NCBI GenBank assembly: GCA_001939145.1
Contig: LSRX01000797.1
Span: 239,067-303,066, forward strand
From: Symbiodinium microadriaticum
Taxonomy: Eukaryota; Sar; Dinophyceae; Suessiales; Symbiodiniaceae
Direction of reading: 5' to 3'
DNA length: 64,000 bases
In this document: positions 24,001-31,840 of the stretch, piece after piece
How the letters are laid out: every line of letters begins with the position of its first letter
Position numbering within the stretch: the first letter of the stretch is position 1
Translations under genes and position numbers: made by a program
The notes under the pieces: model-generated
What the model saw: the letters and a program-made list of their open reading frames with translations, nothing else
Database searches by the model: none
What the model was told of the DNA's origin: nothing

Positions 24001-27000
24001 CAGACCCCTTCTATGGTGTCTGGGGGGCAACAGCAGCACAGAACAGTACCAATTTGCACAGGCTTCGAAGTTCAGTAGTTGGCTCTCGTTATAGTTCAAG
24101 TTGATGCCGGCAAAACATGACGGTTCTAAGTTTGGGAAGGGTGTCCTAAGTTTAGGAGTTCCATGTCAGGCAGCTTGCGTAATGGGAGCGTGTCCCCAGG
24201 CGCCTTAAATAGTTTGCACCAATCTTCACTCGATCCACACAGTCCTGGAGGTGAACCAGGTGGGTGAGATCGTCCACGGATGCCTTTGCCTCAGGGCCTG
24301 AAGGGCCAACCGTTCATCGACTGGGGGAAGGTTGAGGAAGTCAGGCAGGGCCTGTGAACCACAATTGTAAGAGGTTTGCGACACTGATTCTAGACGAGTT
24401 GCAGCCGATCGTGAATCCGACCTCAGCCGGCATAGCTCAAGGCGTGGACGACTTCCACGGTGCGCCAAATCGGAACATCGGCGATGCCTTCTTGGTGATC
24501 TGGCGGCTGACAGGCTCGAGTTTCAGCCGCCGCGTTTCCGATTGCTGGCAAAAACCAGCCAAAGGGACGTCTTCGGACGAGGGATTCTTAGACCCCGACT
24601 CGTGCCGAGTCGCGGAGGTCTCCCGGAAAAGCAGACCAAGCTGGCCGACATGTCCCTCATGTCCTTTGCCCGGCACTCGGCGTCCGGGTTGAGACTCATC
24701 CGCACTTCCGAGCTAGCCACTGCAGGTCGGAAATTTGGCAGGTGATTCTGCAAAGATGGTTCTACAGCATGGTATGTGTCCTGAATCCGAAGAGTATGAT
24801 CCATCACGTTTAGCACAGCATTTGTCCGAGCACCTTGGGGCTTCCAAGAGGAAATTCATCAGAGGGGGATCGGTCTGGTGACTTTGACACTCCTCGGGCA
24901 GAACTTCCTGGTGAGTCTGCAGTCGTTCTCCCGGTCTCGCTGGTTCTGCATTTCCGGCCGCTGGCTTCACAATCCTAAAGCCCGCTGTAAAATCTAAAAG
25001 AACCCACAGAACCACCTGCCCTAAGGTGAAGATCATCGCGGAGATCAACAAGTGATAGCCTTGGAGCTTCCGAGGTACAAAACAATCGTAGTAAGACTGG
25101 TATGAGTATGAGTAGTGAGTAGTGGTCATACCATAAGACTAGCAGCTGCTGGTAATCATGGTCACAATCATAGTGACGGGCAACATCATGAGTTGGTTGC
25201 ACAAGAAGCAGGAGTGCTGCAAAAAATGGTCGCAATAGTGCTGCCGGTTAATAGGCTGAGAAACGGAGCAGTTTCCGGCCATAGCTACGCTCCGAGCAGA
25301 GTTTTGCTCAGCCGCATGCCATGACCCGAAAGAATACGGTCTGCTCCTATCCGAGATCTGGTTTAATTTGGGTAACGCTGGCAGTAGTGGTAATGGTGGT
25401 AATAGCAAGTGCAATCGTGGTAGCAGTAGCTGAGCAGCTGCTGCACTAATTTGCATCCATGCTTAGTAGCAATCTAGTCAGTGGCTATTACTAGTAATAG
25501 AGCTGCCCACGGGCTTTCCGCCTTACCCACGTTAGCTTTCTTCAGGTCGCGGGTCATTGCTGCCTATCGTCAGCATCCCGGCTTCCAGATGCGAATACAG
25601 GAGCTTATCGCAGAAGAACGCACGCGGATGTAGAAGCCCTCATGCCGAATTCCGCAACGTGCCAAGTGTTACAGAACTCATGGAGAAACGTTGCCCTGAA
25701 GCGTAGTTGGTCTGTCGGGGGGCAGCACTCTGCACTCGACAACCTCGCGCCCATGATAACAGAGACCTGTTGCGGCCGTCGGAGTCAGCGAGAGCTTCTC
25801 CAATTCAACTTGCCTGGAGGACTACCGGGTTACCCTCGGGTTTGGCCTGCACTGCGGCTGGGCGATTGAGGCCCGGTCACATCGAATAAGCCATCATTCC
25901 TCGAAGTGCACGCTCCTAGAGACTCCATCGAGGTGCATCGCCAGGCAATAGCACCAGAGCTTGTGCTTTATCACCCTCAGACTAGTGATTTGTTCCAGTT
26001 GGCAGGGCAACCATGCATGTGAGCAGGGAGCCATCGGCAGCGAGTACAAGATCGATGCCTCCTACCTTTCTCCCAACGTCAACGTCGCCTCAAAGCTTGA
26101 GGCGCGCGACGTTGCGGCTGCAACTATTGAAATGCTCATGTTTTCTGTGCCAAAAAAGACATTGAGCTGCATTTGTGTCGTGTTTCCTCGTCATGTGAAG
26201 TGCATGTCGCTTTGGGAGGCCGCTACATCCCAGTTCAAGGTGTGGATGCTGCTTTCGCACAGCATGGTCCCTGCCTCAACCGGCTCCGGATTGAAAAACG
26301 CAGTTTGCAAGCAGAGACCAGGCATTGCTGTCTGCCCAGATCCGAAGCCGTTGCATCGCAGGTGAACATGTGCAGCAACGAGGCCTCGGAAACATTCGGC
26401 ACGCAACTTCTGGAAGGTTTGGAAGCTCGGTGCGACACACTTGTGGTCGATGTTGTCATCACAATCCTAGAGCCTTGTTCATGTGTTTTTTGGACTGCCG
26501 ACCTACATGACGATTCTAGCACTTTTTTCGAAGCAGACAGACAGACAGACTGACAGACAGACACACAGACACACAGACACACACGTACAAACAATTAACA
26601 GTCTACGCGCATTACAACATTACATGCGTATGTATTTGATGTATAGGCATACTACAATCTTACAACATTATATAGAAAACTATGTAGGTGCATATGTATA
26701 TATGTGTGTGTGTCTGGATTATGTGTTTATGCATACATGCATGCATACATACTAACATAGATACATATATACATGTCTACTGACCTGGAAGGCACAAGTA
26801 CATCTCGAGCAGGTAGCCTTGACCTGCAGACTCATCGACCAAGTCACAGTCAGCGGGTCACGCAGCTCGGCTTGAGGAAGTTGAAGGTTCGTAGGACACG
26901 ACACAACTGGGGACAAGAGGACGCGATCTGAGACAGACTTGGGAATGCCATGATGGGCTCTGGCTCGTTCTTCTTTACATGTTCTCGCTATTCGCTTCCT

Positions 27001-29043
27001 TGAGGAATCCCTATGCGCGTGTACACCGTGGATCTGGACGTCTCAAGGCAGAACTGTCGAATCCGTTATGAATCCTGAGCCGGGACTGGGTGTTTCCTTG
27101 AAGCCTCGCTCTTCCTTGCTTTTGGTCAGAGCTGCTGGAGAGTCAGCAGGATATCATGTGAGACAGGACAAATTGGACGGACCCCTCATGCTTCACTGGA
27201 TGGCTCAGGAACTCGTGGTACTCCCATTGCCAGAATAATGAGCTAGCCTGGCAATACGGTGCCTTGCCCCTGGTCGTAGCCTGCATTTCTGAACCATATG
27301 TTCGACACCGCATGCAATGGCCATTGCACACCCGTGCAGCACAGTTTGTCTGTAGAGCCAGAGCAGCACATATAAACGAAACCCGAAAGATCACTTCATA
27401 CTTCTGAACTCATCAAGCCCTCGCATCTGGCAGGATCCATGTTGTCGAGCAGGGGCCTGATCGAATCATCAGGCTGAGAAAGCTTAGTTTAGAAGTCGTT
27501 CAGATGCGGCAAGATCGCACACTGTCCCTACGTTGCGGTTACTTTGATGGTGCTTGTGGGGTTTATGCAGGCTTCCATCTTCCACACAGCAAGCCCCATC
27601 GCATGAGCGCATGAAGGGTCGTCGAAAGTACAAGTCACGGCGAGGGATTATATATATATATATATACACACACACAGCCGCATGTACCTGTATGCATATG
27701 TATTTTTTGGAAAATGTGTGTAGATGTAATTATGTGTCTGTACAAATGCGCACACACCCGCATACGCGTGTACATATTAGTTATATATATATATATATAT
27801 GATATATCTATGTTTTATGTTTGTGTATATATATACACAGAGGGATAACTACTATCTCCGCATCTATCAGGCATCGTCGAGATTCGGGGATGACCATCGG
27901 TTTCTTTCGTCGCAGGAACCGCTTCAAGATCCGCCAGCTTCGCGAGGTGCGGAAGAGCGAGAAGATGGCCGAGGAGATGGAAATGCAGGGTTTAGGGTTT
28001 AGGGCTTGGGGCTTGGGGCTTTAGGGGTTTAGGGTTTAGGGTTTAGATAGAAAGGTGCGAAGCTTCAGGGTTTAAGCTTTGGGGTTTCGAGTCTCTTGTA
28101 ATTAGGATTCATATCACTGGTGTTGTGGCGCATCATGATGGCCACAATCATATAACAACAGGGCCTTCGTATCTGCAAGTGCACTTATGCAGCTACAATC
28201 AGGTATGCGGTCAATTTGTATATGCCGTCGAGAACTGGCACATTGCAAGAAGCAGGCGTCAAACCACCTGAGAGAGAGCGCTACGTGGGGGCGCCTTTAC
28301 AAATGAGTTCTGTTGTGACAAAGGCAACTCAGGGAGCCTGCCGTTGACTTGATGCTGGCAGCCTCTTGCCAAGTCCAAGTGATGGCCAGGAATACCGTGT
28401 GTGGGATGCCATGACGAGCAACTCGGCCACTTGCATCAAATTCAGCGGAGCTCTTTTTGATAAAGTGAGGGAAGAGCTTTCAGAGATGTGTTGGCCGCTG
28501 TTGGCCGTCGCTTTCGGCAACGAGCAGTCGAAAATCTCACATCATGAACTTCGGAGGATCCTCCAAGTTGTCACTTCGGATGTCCACGAACGTCGTATCG
28601 GCTAAGGACATCCGGCAGATGCGCCAGCTTTTCTCGGAGGAGTTCTTCCAGCGCTTTGCCATGGCATACCGCAATTACGAGGTGCCGGCATGCTCACTGC
28701 CCGTGCGACCGCGTCACGTATTTACCGCGAAGAGTTGCAATTAAAGAGATGCGTTGCGGCGTAGTAACTATTAAATAGTGTGTTCGCGCCTTTGTTGCGA
28801 TGCAGCCGCAACACTGTCCCGGGCTGATCAGGCAGGAGAGTGGCTTGCAGCGCGCGACATGCGCCCCGGCTCGATTTGTGTAGTCTAGCTCTTGTGTCCT
28901 TATTGCAGGCTCCGTGGTTTCTCCCCGGAGATATTCCGGAAAGTACAGCTCGGCAATTCTATGAACATGCCGACCCAGAGTTATCGGCCCAAGTTGAGAC
29001 TTGAAATCAACGCTGTATGTGCAGTTCTTTCTTTGGAGCTTGC

Positions 29044-29084
<41 letters not shown>

Positions 29085-29168
29085 CAGCAGCAGCAGCAGT
29101 AGTAGTAGCAGCATCAGCAGCAGCCGCAGCAGCAGCAGCAGCAGCAGCACCAGCAGCAGCAGCAGCAG

Positions 29169-29200
<32 letters not shown>

Positions 29201-29827
29201 CCACCACCACCACTAGAAGCATCGACACCAGCAGAACAAGAGTGATACCTCGTTGTTGCTTTTGGTCAGCTTCCTGACGTTGCTAAGGCTCTTCACCTGC
29301 CACTACCAGCCGCAGCACGATATCGGCCGACGGCTCGTAACCTCTGAGGCGACGGCATGGAAGTGATTCCAACCGGAGAACAGCATGGCTCAATGCGCAA
29401 GACTGTTGTTTTGTGTAGCCGGGTGAAATAGAACTGGAGATAGCAGTCGTAGATGCGATGCAGCCAGATACTCTTCTCAGTAGCCTGGCCAGCAGGCTGA
29501 TTGGCCTGTTGACGGGCCGACGGTGACTCGGACTGCACCGGAGTCTGATGCAGATCACGGTTTCCATCGACCCGTTCTGAGTTGGGCAGAACTTTTTCGG
29601 AGCAGGTCAGGCCTCTACGCATTGCTCACATGCAGAAGCTTCTCGGGCTGTCGGCATATCCCCATAGTAGCCATAGTAGTCCGCCCTGCACTCCCATGCC
29701 CCTCAAGGGGGGTCGAATTGCCTGCCTCCCCACTCCTGGGGTCCACACCACCCAGGTCACCCTGCTCCGCTTCATGCGGCACTGGGACTATGAGGCTCCG
29801 AAGGACTGGCTAGGATATCGAGCCTCG
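17973..29827 (+). CDS. Class III nucleotidyl cyclase gene, spliced, at least 22 exons (gene span)
   Basis: The combined exons encode a membrane segment, a linker helix, a complete class III cyclase domain and a C-terminal tail. Such enzymes make cAMP or cGMP from ATP or GTP. Landmarks in order are GLSILQTLFICFAV (membrane), ERMIEKM, LGFGEAGAE, GFCNIRNF (metal site 1), GAPNRNIGDAF (metal site 2), GFGLHCGWAIE, KIDASYLSPNVN, ASKLEAAT and IDQVTVSGS. The tail carries FSEEFFQRFAMAYRNYEAGEW and DWPVDGP. Alveolate membrane cyclases have the same order. Introns are mostly GC-AG, with two GA-AG and some GT-AG, and every assigned exon begins with G. Two catalytic positions differ from consensus: Asp to Asn in FCNI and Arg to Lys in ASKLE. 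The enzyme may therefore be inactive or decaying. The 5' end, a few linkers and the last codons were not found. AC versus GC cannot be decided. Confidence 0.85.
18191..18204 (+). CDS. Possible cyclase micro-exon (VLVPL)
   Basis: After CTGCAG| the bases read V-L-V-P-L. That would supply the residues expected just before ERMIEKM (consensus LVLxPIERM). The phase to the next exon does not close cleanly with a normal acceptor, so the boundary is uncertain. Confidence 0.35.
18740..18787 (+). CDS. Cyclase exon: ERMIEKMETIKDNPLE
   Basis: Acceptor CCGAG|GAG, phase 0, 16 codons, GT donor at 18788. It corresponds to the juxtamembrane helix P-I-E-R-M...NPLE conserved in this cyclase type, likely a signalling helix joining the membrane span to the catalytic part. 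Confidence 0.8.
20010..20057 (+). CDS. Cyclase exon: AMRLGDMEFRREEVDE
   Basis: Acceptor GCCAG|GCG, phase 0, directly continuing NPLE|AMRLG. The donor is GC at 20058 (or at 20061 if GCA is included). It encodes a charged helical linker. Introns on both sides hold no other recognised exon; the linker to the next exon may be incomplete. Confidence 0.75.
20650..20877. repeat. (ATCT)n tetranucleotide array
   Basis: Imperfect TATC/TGTC units over about 230 bases, purest at 20813-20843. It lies in a cyclase intron just before the next candidate exon. Confidence 0.9.
20888..20935 (+). CDS. Candidate cyclase exon: LSRQLLYQYRRAKKHK
   Basis: An open segment between the microsatellite and a possible GA donor at 20936 reads LSRQLLYQYRRAKKHK. 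Joining AAG|GA to the next exon start (AG|GAG) keeps phase 0. Basic helical linkers occur here in related proteins, but the acceptor is not of the AG|G type and the residues are poorly conserved. Confidence 0.4.
21091..21131 (+). CDS. Cyclase exon: EPMETVMLEKTIIK
   Basis: Acceptor AACAG|GAG. 41 bases read EPMETVMLEKTII plus AA, completed to Lys by the next exon. GT donor at 21132. The E-P-M-E-T-x-x-L-E-x-T-I-x-K motif is typical of alveolate cyclases just before the G-F-G-E-A-G segment. Confidence 0.85.
21205..21294. mobile_element. TA-flanked MITE with 27-bp TIRs (in cyclase intron)
   Basis: The left end CCCATAGGCCCCCAAGCAG and right end (reverse complement CCCATAGGCGCCTAAGTAG) pair over about 27 bases with three mismatches, continuing through TTCCTTTTT. 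TA at 21203-21204 and 21295-21296 flank a 90-bp unit. It lies inside the GT-AG intron 21132-21848. Confidence 0.75.
21762..21826. repeat. Interstitial telomere-like CCCTAAA repeats (in cyclase intron)
   Basis: A run of CCCTAAA/CCCCAAA/CCCTAAG variants, the complement of TTTAGGG, the telomere unit of dinoflagellates and plants. It is degenerate and internal to an intron. Confidence 0.85.
21849..21915 (+). CDS. Cyclase exon: GLLALGFGEAGAEVIGQNMK
   Basis: Acceptor CCCAG|G, where the G completes Lys. It reads LGGLLALGFGEAGAEV and IGQNMK, with a GC donor at 21916. G-F-G-E-A-G-A-E-x-I is among the most conserved stretches upstream of the cyclase core in this family, which anchors the identification. 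Confidence 0.9.
22470..22514 (+). CDS. Cyclase exon: VSATAGVNAMVPGSK
   Basis: Acceptor CCCCAG|GTG, phase 0, 15 codons, GC donor at 22515. The V-N-x-M-V-P-G-x-K motif bridges the N-M-K end of the previous exon and the V-E-A-I-x-G-F-C start of the cyclase core. Confidence 0.9.
22583..22688. mobile_element. TA-flanked MITE, family 1 copy B (in cyclase intron)
   Basis: A 106-bp unit. Left end ACATCAAAGCC after TA 22581-22582. Right end GGCCCCTACAT, whose complement ATGTAGGGGCCTAA equals the left end of copy A at 9562. It shares CCCTATTCCAAT with copies A and C. The right flanking TA is mutated to TC. It sits in the GC-AG intron 22515-22982. Confidence 0.7.
22983..23057 (+). CDS. Cyclase exon: start of catalytic core (VEAIIGFCNIRNF)
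   Basis: Acceptor CTGAG|GTC, phase 0. It reads VEAIIGFCNIRNFMAATE. In class III cyclases this strand carries F-x-D-I, whose Asp binds the catalytic metals. Here codon 23007-23009 is AAC, giving Asn, and the following F-T is F-M. The donor is placed at GC 23058 after GAA; a GC donor at 23037 after GAG is the alternative. A few residues before the next exon look shortened by about two, so a missed micro-exon is possible. Confidence 0.8.
23460..23770. repeat. Mixed tetranucleotide microsatellites
   Basis: GCAC, TGCA, AAGC, CAGA and ATAG-type runs, in a cyclase intron of about 1.2 kb (23058-24250). No exon was recognised in this intron. Confidence 0.8.
24251..24281 (+). CDS. Cyclase micro-exon: VNQVGEIVHG
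   Basis: Acceptor TGGAG|GTG, 31 bases, GC donor at 24282. The last T joins GC of the next exon to make Cys (VHGC|VDDFHG). It matches the F-V-N-x-I-x-x-I-V-H helix of alveolate cyclases. Confidence 0.8.
24442..24513 (+). CDS. Cyclase exon: second metal Asp (GAPNRNIGDAF)
   Basis: Acceptor TCAAG|GCG, 72 bases, GC donor at 24514. It reads FHGAPNRNIGDAFLVIW then RLTG. The G-D of NIGDAF is the second metal-binding aspartate of class III cyclases and is intact. The exon is continuous with its neighbours in phase. Confidence 0.95.
24618..24681 (+). CDS. Cyclase exon: LPEKQTKLADMSLMSFAR
   Basis: Acceptor CGGAG|GT. Joining ACAG|GT gives L-T-G-L-P-E-K-Q-T-K-L-A-D-M-S. K-L-A-D-M-x-L-M-S-F is a hallmark of alveolate cyclases. 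The donor is probably GT at 24682; a GC at 24673 is the alternative. Confidence 0.85.
25546..25609 (+). CDS. Cyclase exon: VIAAYRQHPGFQMRIQE
   Basis: Acceptor CTTCAG|GTC. The first G completes Ala from the previous exon. It reads SRVIAAYRQHPGFQM and RIQELI, with a GC donor at 25610. A-Y-R-x-H-P is the conserved loop before the central beta strand. Confidence 0.85.
25820..25870 (+). CDS. Cyclase exon: DYRVTLGFGLHCGWAIE
   Basis: Acceptor TGGAG|GAC, phase 0, 17 codons, GC donor at 25871. G-F-G-L-H-x-G-W-A-I-E is a core beta strand of the catalytic domain. Confidence 0.95.
26027..26101 (+). CDS. Cyclase exon: GAIGSEYKIDASYLSPNVN
   Basis: Acceptor GAGCAG|GGA, 25 codons, GC donor at 26102. It reads KIDASYLSPNVNVASKLE, directly after W-A-I-E|G-A-I-G-S. 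The N-x-x-x-R pair stabilises the transition state in class III cyclases. Asn is present, but the Arg position is Lys (AAG at 26093-26095). Confidence 0.95.
26219..26266 (+). CDS. Cyclase exon: AATSQFKVWMLLSHSM
   Basis: Acceptor GGGAG|GCC after a 117-base GC-AG intron, phase 0. It continues K-L-E|A-A-T-S-Q-F-K-V. The donor is placed at GT 26267, but about eight residues expected before the next exon are missing, so the exact end or a further micro-exon is unresolved. Confidence 0.8.
26527..26585. repeat. (CAGA)n/(CACA)n microsatellite
   Basis: Purine-rich tetranucleotide units inside a cyclase intron, followed to about 26760 by TATG/CATA-rich DNA. Confidence 0.85.
26813..26861 (+). CDS. Cyclase exon: TCRLIDQVTVSGS
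   Basis: Acceptor GAGCAG|GTA. It reads VALTCRLIDQVTVSGS then C, which joins GA of the next exon to make Arg. GC donor at 26862. C-R-x-I-D-x-V-T-V-x-G-S closes the catalytic domain. Confidence 0.85.
27005..27047 (+). CDS. Cyclase exon: IPMRVYTVDLDVS
   Basis: Acceptor CTTGAG|GA, 43 bases, GC donor at 27048. It gives S-R-I-P-M-R-V-Y-T-V-D-L-D, the last beta strand of the domain. The ending AG joins G of the next exon to make Arg. Confidence 0.85.
27640..27840. repeat. (TA)n and (CA)n microsatellites in intron
   Basis: Two pure TA runs (about 27650-27667 and 27782-27801) with CA and TATG units, inside the 868-base intron 27048-27915. Confidence 0.85.
27916..27979 (+). CDS. Cyclase exon: RFKIRQLREVRKSEKMAEE
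   Basis: Acceptor TCGCAG|G, 64 bases. It reads N-R-F-K-I-R-Q-L-R-E-V-R-K-S-E-K-M-A-E-E-M. The donor is placed at GA 27980, which pairs with GA at the next exon start and keeps phase 0; a GC donor at 27985 is the alternative. It is a basic helix typical of the region after the cyclase core. Confidence 0.75.
27988..28045. repeat. Interstitial TTTAGGG repeats (in cyclase intron)
   Basis: Six or more TTTAGGG and CTTGGGG variants beginning eight bases after the end of the preceding exon. Confidence 0.9.
28390..28425 (+). CDS. Cyclase micro-exon: EYRVWDAMTSNS
   Basis: Acceptor GGCCAG|GAA, 36 bases, GC donor at 28426. V-W-D-x-x-x-x-x-x-D-I-x-x-M-R is expected between the basic helix and the F-F-Q-R-F segment. 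Confidence 0.65.
28607..28681 (+). CDS. Cyclase exon: LFSEEFFQRFAMAYRNYE
   Basis: Acceptor CTAAG|GAC, phase 0, 25 codons, GT donor at 28682. D-I-R-Q-M-R then LFSEEFFQRFAMAYRNYE matches the conserved C-terminal helix of this cyclase type, which ends in N-Y-E-A-G-E-W across the next junction. Confidence 0.9.
28832..28860 (+). CDS. Cyclase micro-exon: AGEWLAARD
   Basis: Acceptor GATCAG|GCA, 29 bases, GC donor at 28861. Joined to the previous exon it gives N-Y-E|A-G-E-W-L-A-A-R-D-M. Confidence 0.8.
28908..29012 (+). CDS. Possible cyclase exon after ARDM
   Basis: Acceptor ATTGCAG|G completes Met (A-R-D-M-L). The frame then stays open to a GT at 29013 just before a TAG/CAG array. Only the first residue or two (M-L) fit the family; the rest is not recognised. 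The true exon may be shorter. Confidence 0.45.
29044..29214. repeat. (TAG)n then (CAG)n trinucleotide array
   Basis: About 15 TAG units followed by interrupted CAG and CAC units, in the cyclase intron before the 27-base exon. Reads through it are homopolymer artefacts. Confidence 0.95.
29496..29522 (+). CDS. Cyclase micro-exon: ADWPVDGPT (27 bases)
   Basis: Acceptor CAGCAG|GCT, GT donor at 29523. It encodes exactly A-D-W-P-V-D-G-P-T, the D-W-P-x-D-G-P-x motif that precedes T-L-L-R-F-M in these proteins, and splices in phase to the next exon. Confidence 0.8.
29756..29827 (+). CDS. Cyclase exon: near C-terminus (TLLRFMRHWDYEAPKDW)
   Basis: Acceptor CCCAG|GTC, phase 0. It reads VTLLRFMRHWDYEAPKDW and then L-G-Y-R-A-S. 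Family members end within a few residues after G-Y-R-x-L, so only a tiny final exon should be missing. A GC donor at 29828 is likely. Without splicing the frame runs on into a GT microsatellite. Confidence 0.85.
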
Positions 29828-30130
29828 GCCAGAATCTCATCCTTGCCCCAGTGTGTGTGTGTGTGTGGGTGTATATATACAAAAACTGTAAAGCTGTATA
29901 TCTATATCTGTTTCTATACTTAGGGCTATATCTATATCTGTACCTGTGTCTGTAATCTAGATATCTATATCCGCGCACACACAAGAGCGCGCGCAAACAC
30001 GTGTGCCGCAAATGATTAGCCTGTTTGTTTACGAGTGCCGATATCGCTGTGAATAGACATCTGCACACAAGTTGATCTGCCAGGTGTATACATGTATGAC
30101 TGAATGGATGTCTGGATGTAGGAAATTTAT

Positions 30131-30245
30131 CGTAATGAAGTGTAGTGTAACTGAGTGCAATGTTATTTTAAATGTAGTGTATTGTAATATATAGTGCAAT
30201 GTAATGTAGTGCAATATGTCATATGTTATGTTATATGTTAACTTA
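30131..30245. repeat. Degenerate AATGTAGTG-type minisatellite
   Basis: Repeated variants of TAATGTAGTG and GTGCAATGT over about 115 bases. The remainder of 29830-31280 shows no recognisable gene. Confidence 0.65.
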
Positions 30246-31285
30246 ATGTATGCATATACATTTATGCATCTGTGTCTGTGCATGCGTATGCAAATGCGCA
30301 CGTTCATACGCGTGTAGCAAAAGTTGACATAACCCGACCATGCTGAACATGAGCATGGTGAACAGAAAACAGGTGTGTGCTTGATGTTTTCCACCACTTG
30401 CGCCAACAGCCAAGGACAGCTCCCTGAGTAGCCTGCTGCAAGACCATGTCAGCACAGCTCATTGCATTTCGTAGCACTCTCTGCCAGGTTCGGCGGTATG
30501 ATAAGCACTTCGTTCCTGGAACCATTGCCAGCAAGAGACGATGCAGACCAAGTTGATCTTGACAGCAGGGACCAAGCAGTCTACCGTCTTTGAGGTCGCA
30601 AGTTCGCGCAAGGGGATAGCCAACAGAAGTTGTAGAATGCTGACAGATGTGTCCTATCAGGTGCTCTTGGAAAGTGGACTGCAAAACGCTGCCTGTGGGC
30701 AAGCGCTAAAGACCAGAGAACAGGGGTGCACACAATAGCTTGAGGACACAGCCTGCTAGATGCACGTGTTTGTTGCGCCATGTGGTTATCCGTCAGAATC
30801 CTCAGACGAACCCGGGGAAACTAGACATGGCCTTGTTGTGTTGCAACCGAGCACCACCTCCATGTCCCTAAGGGTCCAAGAAGGATTCGACTAAGCTTGA
30901 GGTTCTGAAGAACTGTTCCAAGGATTCTCAAAGAGCCCCTGGCATCGGACCCTTAGGGTTTTTCTTATCCTGTGGTGGAGTGCGGATGTTTATCCGGCCA
31001 GGCTCAACATTGGATAGAAACACAGCAAGCATCCAGCAAGCCCTGTGGCAGATCACCTGTGTCCATATTCAGCGTCACTTCGAAAGCACGAAATCCAGGT
31101 CGGACTCAGCCTATACATGCATATAATAATAACTCGTTGCGGGGTGTCGAGCGCCCTGTATGCACTCATGACTCGCGAGCAAGCACATCTCCATGACACA
31201 TACAAGATCTGCAAGCTGGATGCACAGCTCTGGGTCAGCTTCCACGGGCGCATTTAAACAATAAGATGGTAGCCTGCTTTCCCAG

Positions 31286-31840
31286 CTACTTCTCCAATAA
31301 GATTTCGAGGGAAGGCCGCAAGCCATAACGATGCGGCTGCAGCAATTGTAGCGTCCTGCTAAATCCGACAGCCGGTGCCCACCGGGACCCTGCAAGTGCA
31401 CGACGAGGAATCATAGTATCATATTGGCTCAATTTGGGCAAGGGTCTCTTCGAGACCACAGCTTCCGACTTGCTGCTGCCGGGAGATGCCCATGGATTCA
31501 GCATGCAACCAACCGCAGCACCGACAAGGCATGACAAGGCCCCAAGTACAGATCCATAATCAGCGATTGAGGAACGAGAGCTGCTGTCAGACAGCGTGGC
31601 TGCGCTGTACTCTCGCTGATGTCGCGGAGAAAGACGGGCTCCCGCCTCACCCTCGGCTTGAAACAAGATCTGGGGGCTCGAAGATCCCAAATATCCCAAC
31701 GCGTATCGCCGCATCTCCTCTCTGCGGTCTGCGAAGTGGCTTCCTACTCTGCCACACGCCAACAAGGGTCTTGCAACCACCGTCCAGACCAACCCTGGCC
31801 ATCCCAGGCCTTGGACGGGAGCTATGCTTCGAACTATCAT
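31286..31840 (-). CDS. Hypothetical 184-codon ORF, minus strand
   Basis: An ATG-initiated frame on the minus strand with one hydrophobic stretch (SVLGALSCLVGAAVGCML) and a basic C-terminal half. No domain recognised. The plus strand is also open over part of it. It could be a gene fragment or chance. Confidence 0.25.
   Translation of the reverse strand: MIVRSIAPVQGLGWPGLVWTVVARPLLACGRVGSHFADRREEMRRYALGYLGSSSPQILFQAEGEAGARLSPRHQREYSAATLSDSSSRSSIADYGSVLGALSCLVGAAVGCMLNPWASPGSSKSEAVVSKRPLPKLSQYDTMIPRRALAGSRWAPAVGFSRTLQLLQPHRYGLRPSLEILLEK

Noticed and set aside
26173-26553. 126-codon ORF over the cyclase region
   Set aside because: It is out of frame with the conserved cyclase exon and contains no motif.
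31420-31432. CATATTGGCTCAA resembling the core of the spliced leader
   Set aside because: Matches 12 of 13 bases of the SL 3' half, but the 5' half does not align, no gene follows, and a similar word at 15432 suggests chance.
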